Assembly: GCA_965203255.1 (NCBI GenBank)
Contig: OZ241882.1
Location: 1,860,001-1,924,000 of the forward strand
DNA: 64,000 bases
DNA from: JAPOUP01 sp965203255
GTDB taxonomy: Bacteria > Pseudomonadota > Alphaproteobacteria > Rhodobacterales > Rhodobacteraceae
Direction of reading: 5' to 3'
Shown here piece by piece: positions 63,784 through 64,000 of the stretch. The notes below the pieces were generated by a model, which was not told where the DNA came from, searched no databases, and saw only the letters and a list, made by a program, of their open reading frames with translations. A program made the translations under genes and the position numbers. Every line of letters begins with the position of its first letter. The first letter of the stretch is position 1.

Positions 63784-64000
63784 ATTCTAGGCGAGGACGA
63801 GGACGGCAAAACGGACGATCTACGGGACATTCTGGTGCGTGTGGACGAGGAATTCTCACATATCAACGGTCAACACGATGCCTCGATGCAGGCGCGACTG
63901 CTTGCGCCGCTACCTGAGGGTGATGTCGGCGACGAGGACTTGCTGACGAAGAACAATTCGAGCACGATCCTGCGCTTCTCGCTGAAGGCAGGCAATATGC
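63784..64000 (+). pseudogene. Possible MBL-fold protein fragment, downstream part, runs off the window
   Basis: Continues the frame of the upstream fragment from the right target duplicate: ILGEDEDGKTDDLRDILVRV, INGQHDASMQARLLAPLPEG, and LLTKNNSSTILRFSLKAGNM at the window end. The K-N-N/D-S-S-x-I-L-R-F motif is typical of MBL-fold effectors of ComEC-like or defence-associated proteins. The gene continues beyond the window. Confidence 0.5.

Overview
The window is a high-GC alphaproteobacterial chromosome segment. The block trpS / inactive rhomboid / murJ / glnD / PBP-activator lipoprotein / rsmI, together with mbfA, a LytTR-DUF2306 pair and an MgsABC/GlxBCD-type operon, points to Rhodobacterales or a near relative (inference from gene content and synteny; no rRNA or tRNA gene was seen). 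Insertion sequences are unusually frequent: one intact IS110-type element, two related IS4-like elements with perfect 9-bp target duplications, a decayed IS1634-type element, several transposase fragments and terminal-repeat clusters. Several genes are broken, so this looks like a genome under IS expansion and partial decay, as in some host-associated bacteria.

Layout. 0.2-2.6 kb: decayed IS and gene debris. 2.6-8.4 kb (minus): nucleoside uptake operon (BMP-type binding protein, NTF2-like protein, ATPase, two permeases, purine nucleoside phosphorylase). 8.9-12.5 kb (minus): tsaB, a NifU/Nfu-type scaffold gene, ilvE, and an Rpn-family nuclease. 13.3-15.7 kb (minus): flavin-dependent tryptophan-halogenase-like protein and a PhyH-family dioxygenase, a likely two-gene tailoring operon. 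16.0-27.6 kb: GH4 glycosidase (minus), then on the plus strand a ParB-like ORF, a family-5 ABC transporter (binding protein, two permeases, double ATPase), a Gfo/Idh-aldo/keto reductase fusion and an AraC regulator, which together read as a carbohydrate utilisation locus. 28-36.6 kb: core housekeeping block. 37.5-38.5 kb: nucleotidyltransferase toxin-like pair. 38.5-39.9 kb: DUF2306 and LytTR pair. 40.1-41.7 kb: IS110 element with a structured upstream segment that may encode a bridge RNA. 42.2-48 kb: folD, a GntR regulator, and a divergent operon of three glutamate-synthase-like subunits plus a class I amidotransferase; with the formaldehyde dehydrogenase at 51.2 kb this suggests C1 / methylated amine metabolism. 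47.9-50.7 kb: small accessory island (broken adenylosuccinate-synthetase-like gene, DUF433/DUF5615 antitoxin/toxin pair, transposase debris). 51.2-56.3 kb: formaldehyde dehydrogenase, mbfA, AEC transporter, HAD hydrolase, ornithine-cyclodeaminase-like protein. 56.5-64 kb: IS-riddled island with an AbiEii-type toxin cut by an IS, its unrecognised partner gene, a Cys-rich hypothetical gene and a truncated gene, possibly for an MBL-fold protein, cut by a second IS.

Strongest leads: the candidate bridge RNA of the IS110 element; the AbiEii module whose reading frame is restored exactly by removing the IS and one target duplicate, with an unrecognised partner; the halogenase-PhyH operon, where the PhyH protein may lack the usual Asp iron ligand; and the palindromic operator cluster in the GntR/amidotransferase intergenic region. 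All functional calls come from reading the sequence without database searches.
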